Assembly (NCBI RefSeq): GCF_947258575.1
Contig: NZ_CAMYIV010000002.1
Coordinates: forward strand, 1 to 64,000
Direction: 5' to 3'
Length of the DNA stretch: 64,000 bases
DNA from: an uncultured Alcanivorax sp.
GTDB taxonomy: Bacteria > Pseudomonadota > Gammaproteobacteria > Pseudomonadales > Alcanivoracaceae
Below the pieces are notes generated by a model. That model saw only the letters and a list, made by a program, of their open reading frames with translations, was not told the origin of the DNA and made no database searches. Below, one piece after another: positions 1 to 9,971 of this stretch; position 1 is the first letter of the stretch; each line of letters begins with the position of its first letter. Both the position numbers and the translations under genes were made by a program.

Positions 1-15
1 AATTCGCTGAATTCA

Positions 16-31
16 CCAATGATTAACTGTC
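16..31. repeat. Partial copy of the tRNA-Asn anticodon arm
   Basis: The 16 bases match positions 132-147 inside the adjacent tRNA-Asn gene with one mismatch (position 28 against 144). The copy covers the anticodon loop and part of the stem only. It lies just beyond the tRNA terminator. It may be a remnant of an integration event at the tRNA, or chance; no integrase is visible in the window. Confidence 0.45.
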
Positions 32-63
32 GACCGCAGGGCGACCCATCATTGGGGTAAAGA

Positions 64-94
64 AAAAGGGCTTACCCGATGGATAAGCCCTTTT
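64..94 (-). terminator. Rho-independent terminator of tRNA-Asn
   Basis: An 11-bp perfect stem (64-74 with 84-94) has a 9-base loop and A/T runs on both sides. It lies 7 bases beyond the 3' end of the minus-strand tRNA-Asn and would also work for transcripts entering from the plus side. Confidence 0.85.
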
Positions 95-100
95 CTTATT

Positions 101-176
101 TGGCTCCGCCTGCTGGGCTCGAACCAGCGACCCAATGATTAACAGTCATTTGCTCTACCAACTGAGCTAAGGCGGA
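101..176 (-). tRNA. tRNA-Asn (anticodon GTT)
   Basis: On the minus strand a 76-nt cloverleaf begins TCCGCC, has the D-arm sequence AGCTCAGTTGGTAGAGC, an anticodon loop CTGTTAA with GTT, a T-arm GGTTCGA, and ends GGCGGAGCCA with CCA encoded. Acceptor pairing is complete. A promoter lies directly upstream and a terminator directly downstream, so it can be a single transcription unit after aspC. Confidence 0.97.
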
Positions 177-192
177 ATGTCTTGAGGCGCGT

Positions 193-221
193 ATATTAGT
201 GACGCCTTCCGGGGTCGTCAA
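193..221 (-). promoter_or_regulatory. Sigma-70 promoter of tRNA-Asn
   Basis: Read on the minus strand, TTGACG (216-221) and TAATAT (193-198) are 17 bp apart. A GC-rich discriminator (ACGCGCC) follows, as is usual for stringently controlled tRNA promoters. A GC hairpin (CCGGGGT/ACCCCGG) overlapping the -35 box may help end aspC transcription. Confidence 0.75.
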
Positions 222-244
222 CACCCCGGAGGCGCGTTTGTTGC

Positions 245-1435
245 TTATTTAGCCAATGCTTGCTCAATGCGGCGCATGGCTTCTTTCAGCGTGTCCATGC
301 CAACGGCGAAGGACAGGCGCATGCAGCCGGGCGCGCCGAAGGCGGAACCGGGTACCAGCGCCACTTCCGCGGTTTCCAGCAGCAGGGCGGCCAGGTCGGT
401 GTCGGATTCCACGCCGTCCAGGTTGGCAATCGCTTCGGAGAAGTCCGGGAAGGCATAGAAGGTGCCGTCACCCTGGGCGCATTTCACGCCGGGCAGGGCA
501 TCCAGTGCCGCGGTGAGGTAGTCGTGGCGCTCTTTGAATGCCTTGACCATCTCGTCCACGCAGCCCTGATCGCCGGCCAGCGCGGCTTCTGCCGCTGCCT
601 GGCTGATGGAGGCCGGGTTGGAGGTGGACTGGGACTGGACCTTTTTCATGGCCGCAATCAGCTTCTGCGGGCCGCCGGCATAGCCGATGCGCCAGCCGGT
701 CATGGAGTAGGCCTTGGAAACGCCATTCATGACCACGGTGCGGTCGTACAGCTCCGGGCAGGCGTTGACGATGTTCACGAACGGCTTGCCGGTCCACAGG
801 ATGTGCTCGTACATGTCATCGGTGGCGATGATGATGTCCGGGTGCTTCTTCAGCACTTCACCCAGGGCCGCCAGCTCTTCGATGGAGTAGGCCATGCCGG
901 AGGGGTTGGACGGGCTGTTGATCACGAACAGGCGGGTTTTCGGCGTGATGGCCGCTTCCAGCTGTTCCGGGGTGATCTTGAAGCGGCTGTTCACGTCGGT
1001 TTCGAGTACCTTGGGAACACCGCCGGCAACCAGCACCATGTCCGGGTAGCTGACCCAATAGGGAGCAGGGATAATGGCTTCGTCGCCGTCGTTCAGCAGG
1101 GCCAGGGCCATGTTGAAGAAGGACTGCTTGCCGCCGCTGGACACCAGGATCTGGTTGGGCTCGTAGTCCAGGCTGTTGTCGCGCTTGAACTTGTCGATGA
1201 TGGCCTTTTTCAGGCCGGGAGTGCCGTCTACCGGGGTATATTTGGTCTTGCCGGCGTTGATCGCTTCAATGGCGGCTTGTTTGATATGATCCGGGGTATC
1301 GAAATCCGGCTCACCGGCACCCAGCCCAATAATGTCTTTTCCCTGTGCGCGAAGTTCACCGGCTTTGGCGGTGATGGCAAGGGTAGGGGACGGCTTGATG
1401 CGTTGTACGCGGTCGGAAAGGCTGATATCGGACAT
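245..1435 (-). CDS. aspC: Aspartate aminotransferase, class I PLP-dependent
   Basis: A 396-residue fold-type I aminotransferase, predicted to move the amino group between aspartate (or prephenate/aromatic substrates) and 2-oxoglutarate in the cytoplasm. Visible features are the N-terminal substrate segment with GAGEPDFDTP (40-49), the NSPSNPSG motif (about 173-180), the cofactor-contacting ATDDMYE (about 204-210), and the Schiff-base lysine Lys241 in NGVSKAYSMTGWRIGY. Length and motifs fit the AspC subgroup found in Gram-negative and thermophilic bacteria, some of which also act as prephenate aminotransferases. Start is ATG at 1435. It is transcribed towards tRNA-Asn. The family is certain; exact substrate preference is not visible. 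Confidence 0.92.
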   Translation of the reverse strand: MSDISLSDRVQRIKPSPTLAITAKAGELRAQGKDIIGLGAGEPDFDTPDHIKQAAIEAINAGKTKYTPVDGTPGLKKAIIDKFKRDNSLDYEPNQILVSSGGKQSFFNMALALLNDGDEAIIPAPYWVSYPDMVLVAGGVPKVLETDVNSRFKITPEQLEAAITPKTRLFVINSPSNPSGMAYSIEELAALGEVLKKHPDIIIATDDMYEHILWTGKPFVNIVNACPELYDRTVVMNGVSKAYSMTGWRIGYAGGPQKLIAAMKKVQSQSTSNPASISQAAAEAALAGDQGCVDEMVKAFKERHDYLTAALDALPGVKCAQGDGTFYAFPDFSEAIANLDGVESDTDLAALLLETAEVALVPGSAFGAPGCMRLSFAVGMDTLKEAMRRIEQALAK

Positions 1436-1606
1436 GCACTCCTCATTCGTCTAAAGAGTCGTATTGGCTGCGCTTTTGGCGCAGAAAGGGGCGTGTATTT
1501 TAGCGGGTCAGGGCTGAAATGTCCCGTATTTCCTTGTGGAGCCGGTGAGAGGTGGCGCGTCAACCGGGGCGCGGCTTGTAGGGCACGAGCTCTCTACAGA
1601 GCCTCT

Positions 1607-1817
1607 GTAGGAGTTCCCTTCCAGGGGACGAATCTGCGCAGGGCCTTTCAGGCCAGGTGAATACCGGCCGGACACTCTGCCATCATCCAAAACCTTCGCC
1701 CTTTGGGCGTTTCGCGCTGCGCGCGGTTCGTCCCTCGAGAGGAATTATTCGCTACGCTCACCCTTCGGGCCGCACGGAACTACGTGCGTTACTCCGCTAC
1801 GCTCCGTTCCTATAGGG
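1607..1817. repeat. Long REPIN-like element, copy A, in the aspC-uvrB gap
   Basis: The element opens with a REP-type head (CTGTAGGAG, palindrome, CGAA) at 1605-1634 and closes with the inverted head CCGTTCCTATAG. Positions 1745-1817 match 46334-46406 in 70 of 73 bases; that second copy has the same outer layout. The rest of the 554-bp gap between aspC and uvrB holds no ORF I believe and no LexA-like site before uvrB. Confidence 0.8.
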
Positions 1818-1989
1818 GTCTCGGCCTCGATTCGTTCAGCAAGCTGCATCTCCTACGGGGGAAATCCGGTGTTTCTGGCGTTGTTATTCCACCGCGCATT
1901 CACGCCGGCTCTGCTACACTATTTGCCGATTTTAAAACCATGATTTTGCTGCCTTCCTGGCTCGGGAGGGCGGCCACCAGGATATCTCC

Positions 1990-4008
1990 ATGTCCGACAG
2001 CCTTTTCAAGCTTCACTCCGATTACCAGCCTGCCGGTGATCAGCCGAAAGCCATTGCCCAGTTGATCGAAGGGATCGACGACGGCCTGGGTCACCAGACC
2101 CTGCTGGGGGTAACCGGGTCCGGCAAGACTTTCACCATGGCCAACGTGATCGAGCAGACCGGGCGGCCCACCATCATCATGGCGCCCAACAAGACGCTGG
2201 CGGCCCAGTTGTACGGGGAGTTCAAGGAGTTCTTCCCGGAGAATGCGGTGGAGTACTTCGTTTCCTATTACGACTACTACCAGCCGGAAGCCTATGTGCC
2301 GAGCTCGGATACCTTTATCGAAAAGGATGCCTCGGTGAACGAGCAGATCGAGCAGATGCGGCTGTCTGCCACCAAGGCCATTCTGGAGCGGCCGGACACC
2401 ATTATTGTGGCGACCGTGTCTGCCATTTACGGCCTGGGTGACCCGGCCAGCTACCACGCCATGGTGTTGCACCTGGTGCGCGGTGATCGCATCGACCAAC
2501 GCGAGCTGCTGCGGCGGCTGGCGGAGCTGCAGTACACCCGCAATGAAATGGATTTCCGGCGTGCCACCTACCGGGTGCGCGGCGATGTGATCGATATTTT
2601 TCCGGCGGAAGAGGAAAAAGAGGCGGTTCGCATCGAGCTGTTCGATGACGAGGTGGAAACCATCAGCATCTTCGATCCGCTCACCGGCGAGGTGCTCAAG
2701 CGGGTAGGGCGCATTACCGTCTATCCCAAGAGCCATTACGTGACGCCCCGGGAGACCGTGCTCAAGGCGATCGAGATGATCAAGGAAGAGCTCACTGAAC
2801 GGCTGGCCGAGCTCAAGGAACAGAACAAGCTGGTGGAAGCCCAGCGGCTGGAACAGCGGACCCGTTTCGACATCGAGATGCTGCAGGAACTGGGCTACTG
2901 CAACGGGGTGGAAAACTATTCCCGGCTGTTCTCCGGCCGGGCGCCGGGGGATGCGCCGCCGACCCTGTTTGATTACCTGCCGGAAAATGCCCTGCTGATC
3001 GCGGATGAGTCCCACGTGACCATTCCCCAGCTGGGTGCCATGTACAAGGGCGACCGTTCGCGCAAGGAAACCCTGGTGAGCTTCGGGTTCCGCCTGCCTT
3101 CTGCCATGGATAATCGGCCGCTGAAATTCGAGGAATGGGAGCGTCTGGCGCCGCAGATGGTGTTCGTGTCGGCCACGCCGGGCCCCTACGAGGCAAAATA
3201 CGCGGGCCAGGTGGTGGAGCAGGTGGTGCGGCCTACCGGCCTGGTGGACCCGCAGATCGAAATCCGCCCGGCGATTACCCAGGTGGACGACTTGCTGGGC
3301 GAGGCCAAGGAGGCCATCGCCAAGGAACAGCGGGTACTGGTGACCACGCTCACCAAGCGTATGGCCGAGGATCTCACCGAATACCTGAACGAACACGGCA
3401 TCAAGGTGCGCTATCTGCATTCGGACATCGACACGGTGGAGCGGGTGGAAATTATCCGCGACCTGCGGTTGGGCAAATTCGACGTGCTGGTGGGCATCAA
3501 CCTGCTGCGTGAGGGTCTGGATATGCCCGAGGTGGCACTGGTGGCCATTCTGGATGCGGACAAGGAGGGCTTCCTGCGCTCGGATCGCTCGCTGATCCAG
3601 ACCATTGGCCGGGCAGCGCGGAACGTGGATGGCCGTGCCATTCTCTATGCGGACAAGATGACCGGCTCCATGGAACGGGCCATCGATGAGACCAATCGAC
3701 GCCGCGAGAAGCAGGAAGCCTTCAACAAGGAGCACGGCATCACGCCGCAGAAGCTCAACAAGAAGGTCCGCGACATCATGGACGACAGCGGCGGTAGCCG
3801 TTTCGACCGCAAATACAAGGGCGACAAGGGCAAGAAGGTGGCCGAGTCAGCCTCGAAATACGAAGCCATGTCCCCGGCGGAAGTGGCCCGCGAAATCAAG
3901 GCCCTGGAAAACAAGATGATGGAGCACGCCAAGAACCTGGAATTCGAGGACGCGGCGGCGACACGGGACAGGATTCATCAGCTGCGCGAGCTTGGATTTA
4001 TGCGGTAA
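1990..4008 (+). CDS. uvrB: Excinuclease ABC subunit B (UvrB)
   Basis: UvrB is the helicase-like damage-verification subunit of nucleotide excision repair; it is loaded by UvrA and recruits UvrC. The 672 residues match the family length. Visible are Walker A GVTGSGKT (40-47), the beta-hairpin region [12 protein letters not shown] (about 92-103), the DExx-type LLIADESH box (about 336), helicase motif [11 protein letters not shown] (about 536), and a C-terminal UVR motif (about 630-665) that contacts UvrC. The ATG start follows a weak GGATATCTCC site. I see no CTGT-N8-ACAG LexA box upstream, so SOS control is not supported here. It converges on cysZ with a heptad-repeat element between. Confidence 0.98.
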   Translation: MSDSLFKLHSDYQPAGDQPKAIAQLIEGIDDGLGHQTLLGVTGSGKTFTMANVIEQTGRPTIIMAPNKTLAAQLYGEFKEFFPENAVEYFVSYYDYYQPEAYVPSSDTFIEKDASVNEQIEQMRLSATKAILERPDTIIVATVSAIYGLGDPASYHAMVLHLVRGDRIDQRELLRRLAELQYTRNEMDFRRATYRVRGDVIDIFPAEEEKEAVRIELFDDEVETISIFDPLTGEVLKRVGRITVYPKSHYVTPRETVLKAIEMIKEELTERLAELKEQNKLVEAQRLEQRTRFDIEMLQELGYCNGVENYSRLFSGRAPGDAPPTLFDYLPENALLIADESHVTIPQLGAMYKGDRSRKETLVSFGFRLPSAMDNRPLKFEEWERLAPQMVFVSATPGPYEAKYAGQVVEQVVRPTGLVDPQIEIRPAITQVDDLLGEAKEAIAKEQRVLVTTLTKRMAEDLTEYLNEHGIKVRYLHSDIDTVERVEIIRDLRLGKFDVLVGINLLREGLDMPEVALVAILDADKEGFLRSDRSLIQTIGRAARNVDGRAILYADKMTGSMERAIDETNRRREKQEAFNKEHGITPQKLNKKVRDIMDDSGGSRFDRKYKGDKGKKVAESASKYEAMSPAEVAREIKALENKMMEHAKNLEFEDAAATRDRIHQLRELGFMR

Positions 4009-4011
4009 AAG

Positions 4012-4166
4012 GCAATTAACAGTTAACAGTGAATAGTTAACAGCGACGCGGAGCAGGATTGGTTTGGCCTGAAACCTAAGAGGCCGCGCCCACAGGTTGG
4101 GCGCGGCCTCATTGTTTGAAGATGGCGGCAAGCGTAGCTCGCGCAGCTGTTAACTGTTAACTGTTC
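4012..4166. repeat. Heptad-bounded hairpin element E1 between uvrB and cysZ
   Basis: The left arm (about 4012-4043) is a run of 7-mers AATTAAC, AGTTAAC, AGTGAAT, AGTTAAC. The right arm (about 4140-4166) is the inverted version. In the middle is a 13-bp GC stem (4080-4110, GAGGCCGCGCCCA with its complement). It starts 4 bases after the uvrB stop and supplies the cysZ stop codon, so it can act as a bidirectional terminator. Related copies lie at 16519 and 18895. Confidence 0.85.
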
Positions 4167-4923
4167 CTTGTTCACTGAGCTCTTCCACCCAGATCAACGT
4201 CCCCGCGATCACAGCCACCGGCATGATGAACAGGTTCACCAGCGGCAGCATGGTCAGGCCCATGACCACGGCGCCGAAGGTGAGTACCAGCCAGCGTTTG
4301 CTTTTCAGGCGCTCCAGCATTACCTCAAAGGGCACCTGGCGGTTATCGGCGCCGAAGTCGATGTACTGCATGGCCAGCAGCCAGCCGGACCACAGGAACC
4401 AGATGGCCGAGGCGAACACGTTCACTACCGGGATGAAGTAGACCACCAGCACCACAAACAGAATCAGCACTGCCCGCCACAGCCAGTACCAGGTCTTGCG
4501 CAGTTCGCGCTTGAAAGTCCGCAGGATCATGGCCGGGATGGATTCGTCGGGCATGGGGTGGCCGGTGGTCTGGATGTCTACCTTTTCCGCCAGAAAGCCC
4601 ATGAAGGGGGCGGCGATCAACTGCACGCCGATGGAGAAGACGCTGGCAAACAGTGCCAGCAGCAGGACCCAGACCAGCAGAATGGCGGCGTCGACCAGGA
4701 AATGCAGGGCCCCGTTGAGGAAGCTCAACGACCCGGTCAGTGCCCAGTCCGCTGTGGCCGCAGCGATCCAGCCAGCGATCCAGCTGCCGCTGAGCCAGTA
4801 GAGGCCGCCGAACACCAGGATGTTGAAGATCAGAGGAATGATCACATAGGTTCGCAGCTCCCGGCTTTTCGCCATGGTGACACTGCGTTTGAGATAGCTG
4901 ATGGCGTCGGCAACTTGAGACAC
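4150..4923 (-). CDS. cysZ: CysZ/EI24 family membrane protein
   Basis: An inner-membrane protein of 257 residues in the EI24/CysZ family. CysZ in enterics takes up sulfate for cysteine synthesis. The N-terminal amphipathic stretch is followed by hydrophobic segments at about 27-47, 70-105, 155-180 and 200-240, and AAPFMGFLAEKVD (about 107-119) is a typical family segment. There are no cys genes beside it, so the sulfate role rests on family alone. The last residues TVNS and the TAA stop are encoded by the heptad-repeat arm of element E1, so the C-terminus has been replaced or extended by the element. Confidence 0.85.
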   Translation of the reverse strand: MSQVADAISYLKRSVTMAKSRELRTYVIIPLIFNILVFGGLYWLSGSWIAGWIAAATADWALTGSLSFLNGALHFLVDAAILLVWVLLLALFASVFSIGVQLIAAPFMGFLAEKVDIQTTGHPMPDESIPAMILRTFKRELRKTWYWLWRAVLILFVVLVVYFIPVVNVFASAIWFLWSGWLLAMQYIDFGADNRQVPFEVMLERLKSKRWLVLTFGAVVMGLTMLPLVNLFIMPVAVIAGTLIWVEELSEQGTVNS

Positions 4924-4945
4924 GGCAAATCCTTGGCTGTGAGAA

Positions 4946-5290
4946 AGCAGCTACAAGCTACAAGCAGACAGCGAAAAGGGAAAGCCCCTGCCGGCAAGTC
5001 TCATCCTCCCGTGCTCGTTGGAGCCTTGCTGGCAAGGTAAAGGGCTATCAGGGTCAGCCAGCCACCGTTTCCGGGTCACCGGTCCACTGTTGGAGCCTTG
5101 CTTGCAAGGCGAACGCCTTGACCGGGAGCTCTTTGCCTTGCGAGTAAGGCTCCAACGGGTGTCGGTGTAGGCAAGGGCTGGGCAGAGCGTGTGAACCGGG
5201 CCCGACTTTTGCACTTGTTTTCAATTCGCCTCCGACTTTGCAGGAGTCCATGCTTGCATGGCGAACCGCCCGGCGACGGCATGATCGCCA
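4946..5290. repeat. Repeat-filled gap between cysZ and smc
   Basis: The 566-bp divergent gap holds an NNNAGCT heptad array (4946-4973). It is followed by three copies of a palindromic unit TTGGAGCCTTGC-TTGCAAGG (5018-5037, 5090-5113, and inverted 5131-5155) and a further unit built on CCATGCTTGCATGGCGAA (about 5244-5262) with a partner near 5280. The units have REP-like shape: a fixed head, a stem, and a GCGAA tail. No credible ORF is present. The remaining 5291-5489 should hold the smc promoter but I cannot place it. Confidence 0.75.
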
Positions 5291-5489
5291 TGTAACCAGA
5301 GCGCCCGGAGGGGCTCGGCATTCTTGGCCTTATTGTAAACAGGGCGTTGCGGCTGATGAATTCAGTCCGGGTTGTCGCTAGACTTACCCCTTTTAATGCC
5401 CACGGTGCGCCGTAATCGCTTCAGGGGGCGGCGAAAATCCCTGTTTTCGCCCAATTTTTGGCCTGTTGGCCCGAGTTTAAGCAGACACT

Positions 5490-8400
5490 ATGCGACTGAA
5501 ATCCATAAAACTGGCCGGGTTCAAATCCTTTGTGGACCCTACCACCACCAATTTCCCGGAGAATCTCACCGCCGTGGTGGGGCCCAACGGGTGTGGGAAG
5601 TCCAATATCATTGATGCGGTCCGCTGGGTGATGGGGGAATCTTCCGCCAAGCACCTGCGTGGTGAGTCCATGGCGGACGTGATCTTCAATGGCTCCAATG
5701 CCCGCAAGCCTGTGGCCCAGGCCTCCATCGAGCTGATCTTCGATAACTCCGATGCCACTGTCACCGGCGAATACGGCAAGTTCAACGAGATCTCGGTGAA
5801 GCGCCAGGTCACCCGCGACGGCCAGTCCAACTATTTCCTCAACGGCACCAAGTGCCGGCGCAAGGACATTTCCGACATCTTCCTGGGCACCGGCCTGGGC
5901 CCGCGCAGCTACGCGATTATCGAGCAGGGGATGATTTCCCGTCTGATCGAAGCCAAGCCGGAAGAGCTGCGGGTCTATATCGAAGAAGCGGCAGGGATTT
6001 CCAAGTACAAGGCCCGCCGTCGCGAGACCGAAAACCGCATCCGCCGCACCCGGGAGAACCTGGAACGCCTCACCGATATCCGTGACGAGCTGGAGCGCCA
6101 GCTGGAGCGCCTCAGCCGTCAGGCCAGCGCGGCGGAAAAGTACAAGCAGTACAAGGAAGAGGAGCGCCTCAAGGGCGCCCAGCTCAAGGCGTTGCGCTGG
6201 AAGGGGCTGGATGGCCAGGTAAAGCAGCTCGACCACGTGATTGGCGAGCTGGATGTCTCCATGGAAGCCAAGGTGGCCGAGCAGCGCCATGTGGACGCAG
6301 AAGTGGAGCGCCTGCGTGAGAAGCACCACGAGGTGCAGGAACACTTCAACCAGGTGCAGCAGCATTTCTACGCCCTGGGCGCGGAAGTGGCGCGGCTGGA
6401 ACAGAGCATTCAACACCAGCGCGAGCGCAAGCAGCAGCTCTATGAAGAGCTGGACCAGATCAAGGCCAGCTGGCAGGAATCCGATGAACACCTGCGGGTG
6501 GACAGCGAGAAGGTGGCGGAACTGGATGCCATCCTCGCCGAGCGCGAGCCGGAGCTGGAGCTGATCAGTGAGCAGCAGGAAGCGTCCGCCGAGGCGTTGG
6601 CCCTGGCCGAAGAAACCATGCAGAACTGGCAGCAGGAGTGGGAAGAATTCAACGGCCAGTCCGGGGAATCCCGCCGCCAGGCCGAGGTGGAGCAGTCCCG
6701 CATTCAGCATCTGGAAAAATCCCAGGATCGCCTGAAAGAGCGGATCGAGCGCCTCAAGAAAGAACAGGAATCCCTGGATTCCGGTCCGCTGGCCCAGGAA
6801 ATGCGCCAGCTGGAAGAGCAGGTGGAACAATATCGCGGCCAGTCAGAAGAAAACGAACTGCGCAGCGAATCCCTGCAGGAAGACATCAACCGCATGCGCC
6901 GGGAAAACGGCGACCGGGGCCGTCAGCTGGACGAGGCCCGCGAGAAGCTGCAAACCCTGAAGGGCCGTCGTACCTCTCTGGAAGCCTTGCAAAAAGCCGC
7001 CATGGGCGATGATGGGGCGGTGAGCGACTGGCTCAACCGTCACGAGCTGGATGCCGAACCGCGCCTGGCCGATCAGGTGCAGGTAGACGAAGGGTGGGAA
7101 AAGGCCCTGGAAGCGGTGCTGGGTGACAGCATCCAGGCGGTGGCGATCAGCGGCCTGGACCAGGTCAGCGACTGGCTGGGCGATCTGTCCCATGGCCGCC
7201 TGGCCCTGTTCAGCCCGGCCTCGGTGAAGGGCTCAGGCAGCAAGGGCAAACTGCTCCGAGATCATGTACAGGGCCAGGTACCGGAAGGCCTGCTCGCCGG
7301 CGTCTATGTGGCGGATGACCTGAACGCCGCTCTGGCCCTGCGCGGGCAACTGGACGCTTACGAATCCGTGGTCACCCGTGACGGCATCTGCCTGGGCCCG
7401 GACTGGCTGAAAGTGGCCAAAGAGGAAGATCAGGAAGCCGGTATTCTCGAGCGCCGTCGCGAGCTGGAGCAACTGGAGGGCGAGATCGAGACCCTGCAGG
7501 CCACCGTGGACGACCTGAAAGAACAACTGGACAGCACCCGGGAACAGATCGGTGAACTGGAAGAAGAGCGCGAGGACGTGCAGCGCCAGGCCAGCCGCAT
7601 CAACCGGGAGCTGGGTGAGATCAATGCCCAGGTCAGCGCCCGCCAGGTGCGTCTGGAGCAGATCACCATGCGCCGTGAGCGTCTGGGCCGTGAGCTGGAA
7701 GAAGCCAATGAGCAGCACGCCCAGGAACAGGAACAGATGAAAGAGGCTCGGGGTGTGCTGGCAGAAGCGCTGGACGCCATGGAGGCCGACAGCGGTCAGC
7801 GTGAAGCCTTGCTGTCCCGCCGTGATGAGCTGCGCTTGCGTCTGGATGAGGCACGCCAGAAAGCCCGCCATGCCCGTGACCAGTCCCACCATCTGGCCAT
7901 GGAAGTGCAGGGCGCCCGCACTCAGGCGGATTCCCTGCGCCAGAATCTGAGCCGCCTGGAATCGCAGGTGCAGGCCCTGGCCGAGCGCAAGGCGCTGCTG
8001 GAAGAGCAGACCAACGAGGGCGACGAGCCGGGCACCGAGCTGCAGATGCAGCTGGAAGAGAAACTGGAAGTGCGCCTGGAAGCGGAGCACAAGCTCACCG
8101 AGGCCCGCCGTGAACTGGAAGCGGTGGACCACGAGATGCGTAACCTGGAAGGCCAGCGCGGCCAGTTCGAGCGCCAGGCCCAGGAAATCCGCAGCACCAT
8201 GGATCAGAAGCGGATGCAGTGGCAGGACCTGACCACCCGCCGCCAGACCGTGGCCGAGCAGCTGGGCGAGCACAACTTCGACTTGGACACCGTGCTGGAA
8301 AACCTGCCCGAGGAAGCCAACGAGCAGGAGTGGGCCCGGGAAATGGATATGATCGGCCAGCGTATTTCACGGTTGGGCCAGATCAACCTGGCGGCCATCG

Positions 8401-8987
8401 ACGAATACCAGCAGCAGTCCGAGCGCAAGAACTACCTGGACAGCCAGAACGCGGACCTGGAAGACGCGCTCAACACCCTGGAAAACGCCATTCGCAAGAT
8501 CGACCGGGAAACCCGGGCGCGCTTCAAGGAATACTTCGACCGCATCAACCGGGGCCTGCAGGAACTGTTCCCCAAGGTGTTCGGCGGCGGTCACGCCTAC
8601 CTGGAGCTCACCGGCGACGACCTGCTCGATACCGGTGTGACGATCATGGCGCGGCCCCCGGGCAAGCGCAACAGCACCATTCACCTGTTGTCAGGCGGGG
8701 AGAAGGCGTTGACCGCTTTGTCCCTGGTATTCAGTATCTTCCAGCTCAACCCGGCACCATTCTGTCTCCTCGATGAGGTGGATGCGCCGCTGGACGATGC
8801 GAACGTGGGGCGTTTCTGTAACCTGGTGTCGGAAATGTCCGCAAAAGTACAATTCATCTACATTACTCATAACAAGATTGCGATGGAGATGGCTGCTACC
8901 CTGATGGGGGTCACCATGCACGAGCCTGGTGTGTCCCGTCTGGTATCGGTCGATGTGGAAGAAGCTGCCGAAATGGCGGCTATGTAA
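5490..8987 (+). CDS. smc: Chromosome segregation ATPase SMC
   Basis: The core ATPase of the SMC-ScpAB condensin, which compacts and separates sister chromosomes. The 1165 residues have the expected order: Walker A GPNGCGKS (31-38) in the N-terminal half of the head, a long coiled coil (about 170-500), a hinge with FSPASVKGSGSKG (about 570-590) in its middle, a second coiled coil (about 650-1000), then the ABC signature LLSGGEKALTALSL (about 1065-1078) and Walker B FCLLDEVDAPLDD (about 1090-1102). It heads the smc-zipA-ligA group known from Pseudomonas and its relatives, which use SMC rather than MukB. Start is ATG after a gene-free gap. Confidence 0.98.
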   Translation: MRLKSIKLAGFKSFVDPTTTNFPENLTAVVGPNGCGKSNIIDAVRWVMGESSAKHLRGESMADVIFNGSNARKPVAQASIELIFDNSDATVTGEYGKFNEISVKRQVTRDGQSNYFLNGTKCRRKDISDIFLGTGLGPRSYAIIEQGMISRLIEAKPEELRVYIEEAAGISKYKARRRETENRIRRTRENLERLTDIRDELERQLERLSRQASAAEKYKQYKEEERLKGAQLKALRWKGLDGQVKQLDHVIGELDVSMEAKVAEQRHVDAEVERLREKHHEVQEHFNQVQQHFYALGAEVARLEQSIQHQRERKQQLYEELDQIKASWQESDEHLRVDSEKVAELDAILAEREPELELISEQQEASAEALALAEETMQNWQQEWEEFNGQSGESRRQAEVEQSRIQHLEKSQDRLKERIERLKKEQESLDSGPLAQEMRQLEEQVEQYRGQSEENELRSESLQEDINRMRRENGDRGRQLDEAREKLQTLKGRRTSLEALQKAAMGDDGAVSDWLNRHELDAEPRLADQVQVDEGWEKALEAVLGDSIQAVAISGLDQVSDWLGDLSHGRLALFSPASVKGSGSKGKLLRDHVQGQVPEGLLAGVYVADDLNAALALRGQLDAYESVVTRDGICLGPDWLKVAKEEDQEAGILERRRELEQLEGEIETLQATVDDLKEQLDSTREQIGELEEEREDVQRQASRINRELGEINAQVSARQVRLEQITMRRERLGRELEEANEQHAQEQEQMKEARGVLAEALDAMEADSGQREALLSRRDELRLRLDEARQKARHARDQSHHLAMEVQGARTQADSLRQNLSRLESQVQALAERKALLEEQTNEGDEPGTELQMQLEEKLEVRLEAEHKLTEARRELEAVDHEMRNLEGQRGQFERQAQEIRSTMDQKRMQWQDLTTRRQTVAEQLGEHNFDLDTVLENLPEEANEQEWAREMDMIGQRISRLGQINLAAIDEYQQQSERKNYLDSQNADLEDALNTLENAIRKIDRETRARFKEYFDRINRGLQELFPKVFGGGHAYLELTGDDLLDTGVTIMARPPGKRNSTIHLLSGGEKALTALSLVFSIFQLNPAPFCLLDEVDAPLDDANVGRFCNLVSEMSAKVQFIYITHNKIAMEMAATLMGVTMHEPGVSRLVSVDVEEAAEMAAM

Positions 8988-9045
8988 GGCAATCCGGTGC
9001 TCTCCGTAATGGTGGCACTTCAGCGCAAGCAAGGAAGATGAGGCA

Positions 9046-9969
9046 ATGGGCCTGAATCTGGAAACATTGATTGGCATTCTGGTTATTTTGATCCTGCTGA
9101 TCCTGGCGGACGGTGTCCGTCGTATGATCAAGGAACGGCAGGGTCGGCTGCGTATGCGTATCGACCCGCGTTACCGGGATGCTCAGGAAGACGAACCCGA
9201 GAAAAGCGATTACAACCCGGAGCTGATTGGCACCGCCCGTGTGGTACGTCGGGCCATGGAAATGGACTCGCAGGAGCGGGCTGACGCGCCGCCCACCATG
9301 ATGGAGCCGGACGAAGCCGTTACCGAAGAGATCCCCACCGCCGAACAACAGAACCTGTTCGACGGCGACAGGGAGCCCGAGCCGGTGGACGAGCCCAAGA
9401 CATACCGGGAACCGCCGAAACAACCGGAACCGCCCCGCGAGCCGCCGAAACCGGCAGTGGAGCAACGGCCTGTCGAGAAGAAACCGGTCGAGCGACCGCA
9501 GGAAAGAAAGACGGAGCGCCACCGCGAACCCCAGCCGGTGCTGGAAGTGATCGTGGTGCACCTGATTGCCCATCGTGGCGCGCCCTTTGCCGGTAACGAT
9601 CTGCTGCGATTGCTGCTGGAATCCGGCCTGCGTTACGGGCAGATGAACATCTTCCATCGGCATGTCACTCTGGATGGCCGCGATGAGCTGCAGTTTTCCA
9701 TGGCTAATGCGGTAGAGCCGGGCACCTTCGACCTGGACACCATGGAAGAGAAAACCTTTGCCGGTGTGACCTTCTTCCTGAAACTGCCGGGTGCCACGGA
9801 CGCTCTGGGTGCGCTGGACAAGATGCTGTCCATCTGCCGCCGCCTGGCCAGTGAGCTGGATGGTGACCTGAAAGACGAACAGCACAGTGTGCTGACCCCG
9901 CAGACCATGGAACATTTGCGCCAGCGGGTGCAGGAATTCGAACGTCGTCAGCGGGTGCCGAGCGCGTAA
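9046..9969 (+). CDS. zipA: Cell division protein ZipA
   Basis: ZipA anchors FtsZ filaments to the inner membrane at the division site. The 307 residues show an N-terminal membrane segment (LETLIGILVILILLILADGV, about 5-24), a basic juxtamembrane stretch, a charged linker rich in Pro, Glu and Arg (about 85-165) and a C-terminal FtsZ-binding domain (about 165-300) beginning LEVIVVHLIAHRG. It lies 58 bp after smc, consistent with one operon. An NNNAGCT heptad array begins 3 bases after its stop. Confidence 0.96.
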   Translation: MGLNLETLIGILVILILLILADGVRRMIKERQGRLRMRIDPRYRDAQEDEPEKSDYNPELIGTARVVRRAMEMDSQERADAPPTMMEPDEAVTEEIPTAEQQNLFDGDREPEPVDEPKTYREPPKQPEPPREPPKPAVEQRPVEKKPVERPQERKTERHREPQPVLEVIVVHLIAHRGAPFAGNDLLRLLLESGLRYGQMNIFHRHVTLDGRDELQFSMANAVEPGTFDLDTMEEKTFAGVTFFLKLPGATDALGALDKMLSICRRLASELDGDLKDEQHSVLTPQTMEHLRQRVQEFERRQRVPSA

Positions 9970-9971
9970 AA

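Noticed and set aside
260-1660. A 466-residue plus-strand ORF over aspC
   Set aside because: Antisense to a well-defined aminotransferase and extends through repeat DNA.
1860-1990. A LexA box upstream of uvrB
   Set aside because: I looked for CTGT-N8-ACAG and found no acceptable match.
1900-3735. A 611-residue minus-strand ORF over uvrB
   Set aside because: It is antisense to a certain gene, has His/Gln-rich composition typical of a shadow frame in GC-rich DNA, and no start site or family signal.
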